DNA of 64,000 nt. Source: Streptomyces sp. Je 1-332 (GTDB lineage: Bacteria > Actinomycetota > Actinomycetes > Streptomycetales > Streptomycetaceae). The notes beneath the pieces are model-generated. The model had not been told where the DNA came from. It ran no database searches and saw only the letters and a list, made by a program, of their open reading frames with translations. The DNA is taken from the NCBI RefSeq assembly GCF_040730185.1, contig NZ_CP160402.1, forward strand, positions 5,394,001-5,458,000, read 5' to 3'. Shown in pieces: positions 1 through 10,000 of this stretch. Both the position numbers and the translations under genes were made by a program. Numbering within the stretch: position 1 is the first letter of the stretch; every line of letters begins with the position of its first letter.

Positions 1-20
1 CTCAGAGCATCGCCTCGACG

Positions 21-52
21 GCTCGTCTTCAAACGCCGGACGGGCTGGGATT
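21..52. repeat. Streptomyces intergenic interspersed repeat (class A)
   Basis: On the minus strand this reads CCCGTCCGGCGTTTGAAGAC with flanking GC-rich sequence. It closely resembles a short element I recognise as very common in Streptomyces intergenic regions. It lies just beyond the stop codon of the first gene, where such elements often sit. Its function is unknown. The first 54 bases hold no gene that I can see. Confidence 0.55.
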
Positions 53-54
53 CC

Positions 55-1620
55 CTACGTCTCGCAGACCTTGCCGTCCTTCGGGGGCTTTCCGTTCAGC
101 AAGTAGTCGTCGACCGTGTCGTCCACGCAGTCGCTGCCCATGCCGTACGCGCCGTGGCCCTCGCCCTTCCAGGTCAGCATGGTGCCGACGCCCTTGCCGA
201 GTTCGTCGGCCATCTTCCGCGCACCCTCGTAGGGCGTCGCCGGGTCACCGGTGTTGCCGACCACCAGGATCGGCGCCGAGTCGGGGGCGCTGACCTCGGG
301 GGAGTCGTGCAGCCCGGCCACCGGCCAGTCGTGGCACCAGCCCGCCGTGTCCCAGCCCATGAACTCGCCGAAGACCGGCGATATCTCACGGAACTCGCCC
401 AGCTGTCGCTTCGCCTCGGCGGGCGTCGTCCGCGCCTTGCCGTCGCGGCAGGAGATCGAACGCTGCGAGTGGCTCTGCGTGCTGTAACGCCCGGACTCGT
501 CCCGCTCGTTGTAGGCGTCGGCCATCTGCAGCAGGGCCGAACCGTCGCCCTTCTCGGCCTGTTCGAGGCCGCGGGTCAGGGCGGGCCAGCTCTGCTTGCT
601 GTACAGCGTGACCGTGATGCCGGTGAGCGCCAGGGACTGGGTGAGCTTGCGATCGCCCGTCCCGGGCAGTGGCTTGGCGTCGAGGCGCTTCAGGAGGCGC
701 ACTATCTTCTGCGATCCGTCCTTCGGGTCCTGGCCCGAGGACTTCAGATAGTTCTCCAGGGCGCGCTGGAAGCCCCGCGCCTGGTTCTTGGCATGGCCCA
801 CCGAGTCCGCGCTCGGGTCGACGACGGCGTCCAGGGTCAGACGCCCCACCTTCTTGGGGAACAAGTGGGCGTACGTGCCGCCCAGTTCGGTGCCGTACGA
901 GATGCCCATGTAGTGCAGCTTCTCGTCGCCGAGGGCCTGGCGCATCACATCCATGTCCCGGGCGGCCTCGCCCGTCGAGACATGGCCGAGGAGCTTGCCC
1001 GCGTCGCGCGCGCAGCCCGCGCCGAAGTCCGCGGCGTCCTTGAAGTACGCCGCTTCCTCGGCCGGGGTGTCCGGGGTGAGGTCGACGGACTCCGCGGCCT
1101 GGGTCTCCTTGTCGCTGCGACAGCGCACGCCCTCGCTTCCCGCCACCCCGCGCGGGTCGAAGCTCACCAGGTCGTACCGCTCGCGCAGCGTGCCGTACAT
1201 GTCCGCGAACGACGGCAGCATGGAGACGCCGGAGCCGCCGGGGCCGCCGAAGTTGAACAGGAGCGAGCCGATGCGCTTGCCCTCGCCGGTGGACCGGGCG
1301 CGGATCAGGGCGACGTCGATCGTCTCGCCGTCCGGCTTCGCGTAGTCCAAGGGGACCTTGAGGGTCGAGCACTGCCACTCGGAGCCGGGCGCGGGCTCTG
1401 TGCCGCTCGCCTTGCAGCCGCCCCAGTCGAGCTTCTGCGTGGTGAGCGAGGCGGGCAGGGTGGAGGAGGGGTCGGGCTTCGGTGACTGCTCGGGGCCGGT
1501 CGGCGCGGGCTTCGCGTCGTCCTTGCCCCCACTCTCGTCGGAGCCACCGCAGCCGACGGCGAGCCCCGCCACCAGAACCCCTGCGGCGGCCAGAGCTGCT
1601 GACCGTACGAAACGCGGCAT
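55..1620 (-). CDS. Secreted lipoprotein alpha/beta-hydrolase, tripeptidyl aminopeptidase (Tap/Slp) family
   Basis: This is an exported, membrane-anchored serine peptidase of the Streptomyces Tap/SlpD/SlpE type, which removes short peptides from protein N-termini. The 521-residue product begins with a signal peptide ending in a lipobox (LAVGC), followed by a Gly/Ser/Asp/Pro-rich tether. The oxyanion region reads NFGGPGGSG, the nucleophile elbow is GISYGTELGG (Ser), the acid is in NTGDPATPYEG (Asp) and the catalytic His is in GEGHGAYG. I chose the ATG at 1620 because the signal peptide starts there and a purine-rich site (GGGGGGAAG) precedes it; an in-frame start 10 codons upstream would add a non-signal extension. 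The next gene upstream (1712-3256) is a close paralogue, so this is a tandem duplication. Substrate specificity cannot be read from sequence. Confidence 0.88.
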   Translation of the reverse strand: MPRFVRSAALAAAGVLVAGLAVGCGGSDESGGKDDAKPAPTGPEQSPKPDPSSTLPASLTTQKLDWGGCKASGTEPAPGSEWQCSTLKVPLDYAKPDGETIDVALIRARSTGEGKRIGSLLFNFGGPGGSGVSMLPSFADMYGTLRERYDLVSFDPRGVAGSEGVRCRSDKETQAAESVDLTPDTPAEEAAYFKDAADFGAGCARDAGKLLGHVSTGEAARDMDVMRQALGDEKLHYMGISYGTELGGTYAHLFPKKVGRLTLDAVVDPSADSVGHAKNQARGFQRALENYLKSSGQDPKDGSQKIVRLLKRLDAKPLPGTGDRKLTQSLALTGITVTLYSKQSWPALTRGLEQAEKGDGSALLQMADAYNERDESGRYSTQSHSQRSISCRDGKARTTPAEAKRQLGEFREISPVFGEFMGWDTAGWCHDWPVAGLHDSPEVSAPDSAPILVVGNTGDPATPYEGARKMADELGKGVGTMLTWKGEGHGAYGMGSDCVDDTVDDYLLNGKPPKDGKVCET

Positions 1621-1711
1621 GGAGCGCTTCCCCCCTCGGAAGACAGTCAAGCCATAGTAGGCGGGGCCACTGACAGTGACCTGGGCGGCCCGGCGAACGG
1701 CCGCCGCTCCG

Positions 1712-3256
1712 TCACGAGCAGACCGTGCCCTCCTTCGGCACGGTGCCGTCCAGCAGATAGCCGTCCACCGCGTTCCGCACGCACTTGTTCTTGCTGTCGT
1801 ACGCCCCGTGCCCCTGGCCCTTGTACGTCAGCTCGACGCCCACGTCCTCGCCCAGCGCGTCCGCCATCTTCTTCGCGCCCTCGTACGGCGTGGCCGGGTC
1901 GCCCGTGTTGCCGATGACGACGATGGGGGGCGCCGCCTGCGCGCTGACGTCCGGGTGCTCGGCGGCGCCGTCCACCGCCCAGTCGGTGCAGCCGACCATG
2001 CCCCACGCCAGGTAGTCGCCGAACAGCGGCGACGCCTCACGGAACGCGGGGAGCTTCTGCTCCACGTACTCCGGCGTGTAGCGCGCCTTGTCGTCCGCGC
2101 AGTTGATGGAGATGTTGGCCGCCTGGATGTTGCTGTACGTCCCGTCCTGGTTGCGGCCGTTCATGGCATCGGAGAGCGTCATGAGGATCTTGCCGTCGCC
2201 GTCGTACGCCTCGTCGAGGCCCTCCGTGAGATACGGCCAGAAGTCCGCGGAGTACAGCGCCTGCGCGATGCCGTTCGTGGCGGCGGTCTGCGTCAGCTTC
2301 CGCGGCGCGATGGCGGGCAGCGGCTTGGCGTCCAGGTCCTCGAGGAGCTTCGCGATCCTGTCCTTGACGTCCTTCTCGGTGTCGCCGACGGGGCAGTCCT
2401 CGACCTTCGACGTGCAGTCCTTGGCGTAGTTGTCCAGCGCGCGCTGGAAGCCCTCGGCCTGGCCGAGCGATCCCTCCTCCGCGGTCTCGGTGGGGTCGAC
2501 GACCGCGTCGAATACGGCACGGCCCACCCTCTTGGGGAACAAGTGCGCGTAGACGCCGCCGAGTTCGGTGCCGTACGAGATGCCGAAGTAGTGCAGCTTG
2601 TCGTCACCGAGCACCTGGCGCATCAGGTCCATGTCGCGGGCCGCGTCGGTGGTGCGCACGTGGGGGAGCACCTCTCCGGAGTTCTTCTCGCAGGCTCCGT
2701 TGAAGCCCTTCACGTTGTCGACGAGCTTCGTGCGCTCGGCGCCGTCGTCGGGCGTGGAGTCCTGCTGGAAGTACGTGTCCAGCTGTTTGTCGTCCTCGCA
2801 CCGCACGCCCGCGCTGCGGCCGACCCCGCGCGGGTCGAAGCTCACCAGGTCATAACGGGTGCGCAGTTTGGCGTAGTCCTCTCCGAAGGCGGGCAGAGTG
2901 GTGACGCCCGAGCCGCCCGGGCCGCCGAAGTTGAAGACGAGCGACCCGATCCTGCGGTCCTTGCCGCCGCTCGACGCGGCGCGGATCAGGGCGATGTCGA
3001 TCGTGTCCCCCTTGGGCTTGTCCCAGTCGAGGGGCGCCTTCATGGTGGCGCACTGCCACTTGGCGCCGCCGGGCAGCGGAGAGGGTGCCTCACCTCCGCC
3101 TTCGGAGGCGGCGGGCGCGGGGCAGTCCTTCCAGCTGAGCTTCTGGGCCGACACATCCTCTGCCTTGGAGTCCTTCGAGCCGTCACCGCCGCAGGCCGCG
3201 AGGGTCGTGGACAGCAGGACGACGGTGGCGGCGGCACGTGCCTTGAGGTTGGGCAT
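1712..3256 (-). CDS. Secreted lipoprotein alpha/beta-hydrolase, Tap/Slp family (tandem paralogue)
   Basis: This 514-residue lipoprotein peptidase is paralogous to the gene directly downstream. The signal peptide ends in a lipobox (STTLAAC). The catalytic motifs are conserved: NFGGPGGSG (oxyanion), GISYGTELGG (Ser), NTGDPATPYEG (Asp) and GQGHGAYD (His). The C-terminal lid domain carries several cysteines that could form disulfides. I chose the ATG at 3256; another in-frame start exists 12 codons upstream, but it would put a charged segment before the signal peptide. The two genes are co-oriented with about 90 bases between them, so co-transcription is plausible. They diverge most in the N-terminal tether and in the middle domain that normally sets substrate choice. 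Confidence 0.87.
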   Translation of the reverse strand: MPNLKARAAATVVLLSTTLAACGGDGSKDSKAEDVSAQKLSWKDCPAPAASEGGGEAPSPLPGGAKWQCATMKAPLDWDKPKGDTIDIALIRAASSGGKDRRIGSLVFNFGGPGGSGVTTLPAFGEDYAKLRTRYDLVSFDPRGVGRSAGVRCEDDKQLDTYFQQDSTPDDGAERTKLVDNVKGFNGACEKNSGEVLPHVRTTDAARDMDLMRQVLGDDKLHYFGISYGTELGGVYAHLFPKRVGRAVFDAVVDPTETAEEGSLGQAEGFQRALDNYAKDCTSKVEDCPVGDTEKDVKDRIAKLLEDLDAKPLPAIAPRKLTQTAATNGIAQALYSADFWPYLTEGLDEAYDGDGKILMTLSDAMNGRNQDGTYSNIQAANISINCADDKARYTPEYVEQKLPAFREASPLFGDYLAWGMVGCTDWAVDGAAEHPDVSAQAAPPIVVIGNTGDPATPYEGAKKMADALGEDVGVELTYKGQGHGAYDSKNKCVRNAVDGYLLDGTVPKEGTVCS

Positions 3257-3322
3257 GCTCCCCATCCTGCGGGGGGCGCAGACGGGGCGCACGGCTGGCT
3301 CGGCCTTCCGTGAACAGGCGTC

Positions 3323-3380
3323 CTTCTCTTAAAGAAGCGCTCCCTTCTCTAAAGAAGACCCTCCCTGTCTCTAAAGAAGG
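3323..3380. repeat. Three tandem imperfect ~20-bp units at the 3' end of the flippase-like gene
   Basis: Read on the minus strand, the unit is CTTCTTTAGAGAAGGGAGCG, present three times with small changes. The first unit overlaps the last codons and stop of the gene ending at 3371. Each unit contains a short inverted repeat (CTTCT...AGAAG), so the array could fold as a run of small hairpins or act as a weak terminator. Confidence 0.6.
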
Positions 3381-6277
3381 CCCTTCCTGGTCAGGTGGTT
3401 GAAGAACAGCCACCCCGGGAGCACCGGCAGCCACAGCGTGAGGAGTCGGAACAGAAGCACCGCCGGAGCCGCCACGTCCTTGGGCACGCCCACCGCGACA
3501 AGACCGAGGGTGAGCGTCGCCTCGACGGCCCCGATACCGCCGGGCGTGGGCGCCGCGGAGCCGAGCGCGTTGCCGGCGAGGAAGACCACGGCGACGCTGG
3601 CCAGGGTCAGGGGCGTCATCTCCGTGGTGCTGAAGGCACGTACCGAAGCGTCGAGACAGAGCACGAACATCAGCGTCAGGAGCAGCATGCCGCCGATGCC
3701 GGTGAGCAGCTTCTGCGGGCGTTGCAGTACGTCGAGCATGCGCGGCACGACGCCCGCGAAGAGCGAGCGCACGCGCGTGACGACGAACTTCCGTAGGAAG
3801 GGGATCGCGGTCACCACGAGGACGAGCACCGCGACCGACAGGAGACCCGCGATGACGGTCCGGGACGGCGACAGGGAAGGCGTCTTCTCCGTACCGGTCA
3901 CATAGCCGAAGATCATCAGCAGCATGATGTGGGAACCGAGCCCGAACAGCTGCGAGGCGCCGACGCTCGCCACCGCGAGTCCGGAGCGCACCCCGGAGCG
4001 CTGCAGGAAGCGCGTGTTGAGCGCGACGCCGCCCACCGCCGCGGGCGCCACGATCTTCACGAAGGACCCGGCGACCTGCGCCTGCACGGCCCGCAGGAAC
4101 GGCACACGCTCCGGCACGAAGCCGAGCAGGCTCATGGCCGCCGCGAAGTAGCTCAGCGCCGAGCACGCCACGGCCACGGCGACCCAGCCCCACTCGGCCT
4201 CGCCGATGATCGTGTTGAAGTCGACGTGGGTGAGCTGCGAGAGCAGGAAGTACGCGCCGATGGCTCCGGCGATGAAGCTGATCAGCGTGCGCGGCCTGAT
4301 CCGCTCCAGCTGGGCGGGTTCGACGGGCGCCTGCGGCCGGATCAGCAGCACCTGGTGGCGGATCTGGGTGAGCAGATCCTCCTCGCGGGCCTGGTCGAGC
4401 GCTACGTCTATCGCCTGCTTCTCGGCCTGCTTCTCCGCGCGTACGGCCTTGCGGTCGGGCCCCTTCGCGCCGCCCTGGGCGGTCTCCAGCGCCTCCGCCG
4501 CCGCGTCGGCGTCCGCCTCCGCCGCGCGGGCCAGCTTGTCCTTGCGGGACGCGTCGAGGACCGCCTCGCGCTCGCGCTGGGACCGCTCCCTGGCCAGCTT
4601 GCGCAGCGTCCCCCGGGTGGAGCGGGTCAGGGCGATGGGCTGGAGCAGCGGCAGACAGTCGGCGACCGTGTCGGGGCCGAGCACTTCCACCGCGGTCGCG
4701 ACGGCGCGCTCGGCGCCCACGCGAAGACCGAAGGCGGTCAGGAGCTGGGCGATGTCCATCCGCAGGACCAGGTCGCCCGCGGCGATCTCACCGCCTCGCA
4801 GGTCGGTCAGGATCACCGTGCCGGAACGATCCACCAAAATCGCGTCGCCCGCGAGCCTGCGGTGCGCGATCCGCCGTGACTGGAGCGCCTGCACCTGCCG
4901 CCAGGTGTCGCACAACAGCTCGTCGGTGATGGCGTCGTCCGGCAGGGAGTCCAGGGTGCGGCCGCCCGTGTGCTCGTAGACGAGGATCACCGCGTCGGGG
5001 CCGAGCTCGGAGGTGGCGATCAGCTTGGGCGCGTTGGCCCCGGCCGCGATCGCCGCGTACGCCAGGAGGGCCTCCTGCTCCAGGGCCTGGCGCAGTGACT
5101 GCAGGCTGCGGCGCTGGGTGATGCCGCGCAGCGTCAGCCTGCGCCACACGCGGTAGAAGAAGCCCTGCGCCTGCTGTTCGCGGTCGATGACCGTGACGTC
5201 CAGGGGCGGGCCGTCCTCCAGGGTGACGAAATAGCGGCGGCCCCGGTCGCCGTGCTCGCTGTCGGGGGACTCCTCGCGGGCCGCGCTCACCGGGCGGAAG
5301 CCGACGTGCCGCAGACCGGCGAGGAGCGTCTGGCCGGTGGGTCTGACGTTCGGCGAGCCGACCGCGTACAGCGTGCCGTAGGCCACGCTCCAGCCGAGCA
5401 GGACGGTGAGGATGATCGAGAACGGCGTCGTGTAGCCGGTGACCAGCATGGTGAAGGCGTCGAGCAGGAGCACCACCCACAGGACCACCCGCCAGCGTGG
5501 CCGCCGGGACATCCCCACTGCTGTCATGTACGCGATGACGGGCGCGAGATAGCCGTGCACGGGGTCGGTGAGCGCGTGCAGATCGCCGGGCGACGGCCGG
5601 GTCAGCGCTTCCTGGATGGAGTCCGGCGCGGCCTTGGCGACCCACAGGTCGGTGGCCAGCGTGACGCCGTGCGCCAGGACGGCCGCGAGGACGCCGTCCG
5701 CGATGCGCAGGCCGTCCCGTTTGACCAGCCGCTCGATCGCGAACGCGACGGGCACGAGCAGGACGCCGATGCTCGCGGTGAGGCCCGCGAACTTGATCAG
5801 GAGGTCGGGGGCCTGTTCCGTGCCCTTGTCGATGTCCTGGGCGAGTCCTGACGTCGTGCCGTGCGCGAAGGCGGCGATGGCGAGGACGACGACGATCCCG
5901 AGGATGCCGACGAGCAGCCGCATCAGGTCCGAAGGGCGGTGCACGCGCGCGGCGAGCAGCGGTTCGTCGCCGGCGACGCGGTCGGAGTGCGCCTCGCTGT
6001 CGCAGTCGTCGACGCAGTCCTCGGAGCCGTCGGAGCCCTCGGGGCCGCGGCCGTCGGAGCCCGCGGCGTTCCCGGGAACGAAGGCGGCGTGGGCGCCCTG
6101 CTCGGCTGCCGGCCGAGCGTCCTCGTCTCTGCCGGACTTCTCGTGCTTCTCGTGCTTCTCGTGCTTCGTCAGGGAGTGCCCACCGGTGTCCGGGTGCGCC
6201 TCGGCCGCAGGGGTGCCCGCCGTCTCATCGGGGTGCACATCCTGCTGCTCCGTCGCCTCTTCTTGATCTCGTATCAC
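3371..6277 (-). CDS. Large membrane protein: pseudokinase-like domain fused to LPG-synthase/UPF0104 flippase-like domain
   Basis: The 968-residue protein has four visible parts. Residues 1-115 are hydrophilic and acidic, with KHEKHEKHEK repeats. Residues ~118-330 hold several membrane segments. Residues ~340-560 form a soluble kinase-like region in which the catalytic loop reads HRRLAGDAILVD and the DFG position reads TDLRGG; the canonical Asp-Phe-Gly is lost, so this is probably a pseudokinase or divergent phosphotransferase. A charged Ala/Glu/Lys-rich linker (~565-640) follows. Residues ~655-968 carry about eight membrane segments typical of the LPG_synthase_TM/UPF0104 family (MprF-type flippase half), including GGVALNTRF and PTPGGIGAVEATL. 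No aminoacyl-transferase domain is present. The likely role is lipid or polyprenyl-linked substrate translocation at the cytoplasmic membrane; the substrate is unknown. It is divergent from the next gene. Confidence 0.8.
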   Translation of the reverse strand: MIRDQEEATEQQDVHPDETAGTPAAEAHPDTGGHSLTKHEKHEKHEKSGRDEDARPAAEQGAHAAFVPGNAAGSDGRGPEGSDGSEDCVDDCDSEAHSDRVAGDEPLLAARVHRPSDLMRLLVGILGIVVVLAIAAFAHGTTSGLAQDIDKGTEQAPDLLIKFAGLTASIGVLLVPVAFAIERLVKRDGLRIADGVLAAVLAHGVTLATDLWVAKAAPDSIQEALTRPSPGDLHALTDPVHGYLAPVIAYMTAVGMSRRPRWRVVLWVVLLLDAFTMLVTGYTTPFSIILTVLLGWSVAYGTLYAVGSPNVRPTGQTLLAGLRHVGFRPVSAAREESPDSEHGDRGRRYFVTLEDGPPLDVTVIDREQQAQGFFYRVWRRLTLRGITQRRSLQSLRQALEQEALLAYAAIAAGANAPKLIATSELGPDAVILVYEHTGGRTLDSLPDDAITDELLCDTWRQVQALQSRRIAHRRLAGDAILVDRSGTVILTDLRGGEIAAGDLVLRMDIAQLLTAFGLRVGAERAVATAVEVLGPDTVADCLPLLQPIALTRSTRGTLRKLARERSQREREAVLDASRKDKLARAAEADADAAAEALETAQGGAKGPDRKAVRAEKQAEKQAIDVALDQAREEDLLTQIRHQVLLIRPQAPVEPAQLERIRPRTLISFIAGAIGAYFLLSQLTHVDFNTIIGEAEWGWVAVAVACSALSYFAAAMSLLGFVPERVPFLRAVQAQVAGSFVKIVAPAAVGGVALNTRFLQRSGVRSGLAVASVGASQLFGLGSHIMLLMIFGYVTGTEKTPSLSPSRTVIAGLLSVAVLVLVVTAIPFLRKFVVTRVRSLFAGVVPRMLDVLQRPQKLLTGIGGMLLLTLMFVLCLDASVRAFSTTEMTPLTLASVAVVFLAGNALGSAAPTPGGIGAVEATLTLGLVAVGVPKDVAAPAVLLFRLLTLWLPVLPGWLFFNHLTRKGLL
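6137..6163 (-). repeat. Three exact 9-bp units encoding KHEKHEKHE
   Basis: The unit CTTCTCGTG (plus strand) occurs three times in a row in the 5' part of the flippase-like gene, giving a His/Lys/Glu-rich segment in the disordered N-terminus. Confidence 0.8.
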
Positions 6278-6429
6278 CAGTCACCGCCCGCACGATGGTG
6301 GCATGCCCCACCGACAGAGGGGGGCATCAGGGTGCAATGCGGGGGCGCAAAGTGTTCACCCAGCTCCAGTTTGTCTCCTGCCGCACACTCTGTCGCGGGC
6401 CGCTCACGGTGTCGGTGGCGTACGGCAGG

Positions 6430-6858
6430 ATGGTCCGGATGAGCGAGGAGAGCGGACCGGAGCATGGGCTTCCGGAGTACCCGGAGTACGCGGAGCGGGT
6501 CCTCGAGGTCGCGGAGCTGATCCCTCCGGGGCGGGTGATGACGTACGGGGACGTCGCGGAGTGGCTGGAGGAGGGCGGACCCCGGCAGGTCGGCAGGGTG
6601 ATGGCGCTCTACGGGGGCGCGGTTCCGTGGTGGCGAGTGGTCCGCTCGGACGGCGTGCTCCTGCCCGGACACGAACTGCGTGCGATCGGCCACTACCGCG
6701 CGGAGGGCACCCCGCTGCGTGAGGCGAGCCGCGCGGCCCAGGGCCACGTGCCGCGCCTCGACATGCGGCGGGCGCGGTGGGACGGCACGGCAGCGGTCCA
6801 CGACGCGGCGGGAGGCGGCGGCGCCGACCGCCCGCAGGCTCCGGAGGCTCACATCTGA
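6430..6858 (+). CDS. atl: Alkyltransferase-like protein (ATL, MGMT family without the acceptor Cys)
   Basis: This small DNA-lesion-binding protein (142 residues from ATG 6430, or 139 from ATG 6439) recognises O6-alkylguanine and channels it to nucleotide excision repair, rather than repairing it by alkyl transfer. The MGMT DNA-binding fold is visible: RVMTYGDVAEWL, the helix GGPRQVGRVM, then PWWRVVRSDG where true MGMTs have the PCHR acceptor site. The absence of Cys defines the ATL subclass; the residue after the Trp is Trp instead of the usual His. It lies just upstream of adnA on the same strand, matching the mycobacterial neighbourhood where an ATL-like gene (Rv3204 as I recall) is close to adnAB. 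Confidence 0.88.
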   Translation: MVRMSEESGPEHGLPEYPEYAERVLEVAELIPPGRVMTYGDVAEWLEEGGPRQVGRVMALYGGAVPWWRVVRSDGVLLPGHELRAIGHYRAEGTPLREASRAAQGHVPRLDMRRARWDGTAAVHDAAGGGGADRPQAPEAHI

Positions 6859-7025
6859 CAGCTTCGGCCATCCCGCGCGGTCGCGGGGGGCCGGTGGCCC
6901 GTACGGGGGAAGCCACGCGTCCCGCACGTCCGCTGGCGTAGCGTCGACAGCACGCATTTCTCTCACCCCGCAGCCATCGCGCAGCCGTTTTCCACCACGT
7001 ACACCCACCAGGACCGGCGACCCAC

Positions 7026-10000
7026 GTGAGCTCCACTTCTTCCGCCCGGCACACCCGGCACCCGTCGCACCACCCGGTGCGACAGGGGGCCCAGGGCGCC
7101 TATCGACTGGTGCGTACCCCGCCGGTCCGCGTGGACCCCCCTCGTCTTGACGCACGGCAGCGTGCGGTGGTTGACCACCCCGGAGGACCGCTGCTCGTCC
7201 TCGCGGGGCCCGGCACCGGCAAGACGACGACGCTCGTGGAATCCGTCGCCGCGCGCGTGGCCAAGGGCACGGAGCCGGAGCGGGTCCTGGTCCTCACCTT
7301 CAGCCGCAAGGCCGCGGTGGAACTGCGCGACCGCATGGCGCTGCGCATGGGAGCGGCCAACGCCCCGCAGGCGACGACCTTCCACTCCTTCTGTTACGCC
7401 CTCATCCGCGCCCACCAGGACGCGGACCTGTTCGTCGAGCCCCTCCGCCTCCTGTCGGGTCCCGAGCAGGACGTGGCCGTACGGGAGCTGCTCGCGGGCC
7501 AGATCGACCTGGCGGGCGAGGGGCGCTCCCACGTCCGCTGGCCGGACGAGCTGCGCGCCTGCCTGACCACGCGTGGCTTCGCGGACGAGGTGCGCGCGGT
7601 GCTCGCCCGGAGCCGTGAACTGGGCCTCGGCCCCGACGCCCTGGACGCCTTCGCCCGCCGCGCGGGCCGCCCGGACTGGGGCGCGGCGGCGGCGTTCCTC
7701 GCCGAGTACCTGGACGTACTCGACATGCAAGGAGTGCTCGACTACGCCGAACTGGTGCACCGCGCGGTGCTGCTCGCCCGGCGTCCCGAGGTCGCACGGG
7801 CCCTCGGGGCGCAGTACGACGCGGTGTTCGTGGACGAGTACCAGGACACGGACCCGGCGCAAGTACGGCTACTGCACGCGCTGGCGGGCGGCGGACGCTC
7901 CCTCGTCGCGTTCGGCGATCCGGACCAGTCGATCTACACCTTCCGGGGCGCCGACGTGAACGGCATCCTGGAGTTCCCCGACCGCTTCCCGCGCGCGGAC
8001 GGCACCGCGGCGCCGGTCGAGGTCCTGACCACGTCCCGCAGGTCCGGCTCGGGTCTTCTCGCCGCCACGCGCCTGCTCACCCGCCGTATGCCGCTGACCA
8101 GGCTGCCCGCCGAGAAGGTACGGGCCCACCGGGAGCTGGCCGCGGTCAGGGACGGCGGCCACGTGGAGACCTACACGTACCCGACGTCCGGCGCCGAGCT
8201 CGACAACATCGCGGACATCCTGCGCCGCGCGCACCTGGAGGACGGCGTCCCCTGGGGCGAGATGGCGGTCCTGGTCCGCGCGGGAGCCCACACGATCCCC
8301 GCGGTCCGCCGCAGCCTCACCGCGGCCGGCGTCCCCCTGGACATCGACGGCGACGACATCGCCCTGCGCCACGAACCGGCGGTCACGCCCTTGCTGACGG
8401 CGCTGCGGGCGGTGGCGACGGCGGTGGTGACCCAGCCGCCGCCAACTGGGGCCTGGCTCGACACCGAGACCGCCCTGACCCTCCTGACGTCCCCCCTCGC
8501 CGGCATGGACGCCGCTGATCTCCGGCGTCTCGGGCGGGCCCTCCGTGCGGAGGAGCGTGCCGCTGGGAACCACCTCCCGCCGCCCTCCGACGACCTCCTT
8601 GCGCGCGCCCTCGCCGAACCGGAGCGGCTCGTCGCGCACGACCCCGCGTACGCGCGTGGCGCCCAGCGGCTCGGCGCGCTGCTGAGCAAGGCCCGTGGGT
8701 GTCTCGCGGGCGGTGGCACCGCCGAGGAGGCGCTCTGGGAGCTGTGGGACGGCACACCGTGGCCGCGCCGCCTGGAGCGGACCGCGCGACGCGGAGGCGC
8801 CGCGGGGCGCAACGCCGACCGCGATCTCGACGCCGTCTGCGCCCTGTTCGCGTACGCCTCCCGTGCGGAGGAGCGCACCGGAGGGCGCGGCGCCCTCAAC
8901 TTCCTGGAGGAGACCGAGGCGCAGGACATCGCCGCGGACACCCTTATGCGCAGGGCGGTACGCCCCGACGCCGTACGCCTGATGACGGCGCACCGTTCCA
9001 AGGGCCTGGAGTGGCGGCTCGTGGTGGTCGCCGGTGTCCAGGAGGGCCTCTGGCCCGACCTGCGCCGCCGCGGCTCCCTCCTGGAGGCCGACCGCATCGG
9101 AAGTGACGGCCTCGCCGAGCCCCTCACTCCCGGAGCGCTCCTCTCCGAAGAGCGCCGGTTGTTCTACGTGGCCGCCACGCGCGCGCGTGAACGCCTCGTC
9201 GTCACCGCCGTCAAGGCGCCCGCGGACGACGGAGACCAGCCGTCCCGCTTCCTCACCGAACTCGGCGTCGAACCCAAGGACATAACGGGCCGCCCGCGCC
9301 GCCCCCTGTCCGTCTCCGCGCTCGTCGCCGAGCTGCGCTCCACCACCGTCGACCCCCGGGTCTCGGAGCCGCTGCGCGAGGCAGCCGCACACCGCCTGGC
9401 CCGGCTCGCCGCGCTGAGCGACGCCGACGGGCGCCCGCTCGTGCCGTCCGCGCACCCGTACCGCTGGTGGGGCATGTACGAGCCGACGGCGAGCGAAGTC
9501 CCCCTGAGGGACCGCGACAAGCCCGTCGTCCTCTCCGGAAGCGCCCTGGACCAGCTCGCCAACACCTGCTCCCTACAGTGGTTCCTCGGCCGCGAGGTGA
9601 AGGCGGACGCCCCCGCCACCGCGGCGCAGGGCTTCGGCAACGTGGTGCACGTCCTGGCCGACGAGGTCGCGTCCGGCAGGACACCCGCCGATCTGGCCGT
9701 CCTTATGGAGCGCCTCGACTCGGTCTGGGACGCGCTGGCCTTCGACGCTCCTTGGAAGTCGGCTCAGGAGAAGGAGCACGCGCGCGTGGCGCTCGAGCGC
9801 TTCCTCCAGTGGCATGTGATGGACCGCGCTGCCCGCACGCCCGTCAGCAGCGAGCACGACTTCGACGTGACCCTCGAAGCGGGCCCCTATGAAGTACGCG
9901 TACGCGGATCCATGGACCGCGTCGAGCAGGACGCGCACGGGCGTGCCTACGTAGTGGACTTCAAGACCGGCAAACAGACCCCCACCGCCGCCGAAGTGGC

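Noticed and set aside
1676..3313. 545-codon plus-strand frame opposite the second peptidase
   Set aside because: It mirrors the codons of the real gene, encodes Arg/Val/Leu-rich low-complexity sequence without domains, and is the usual high-GC antisense shadow.
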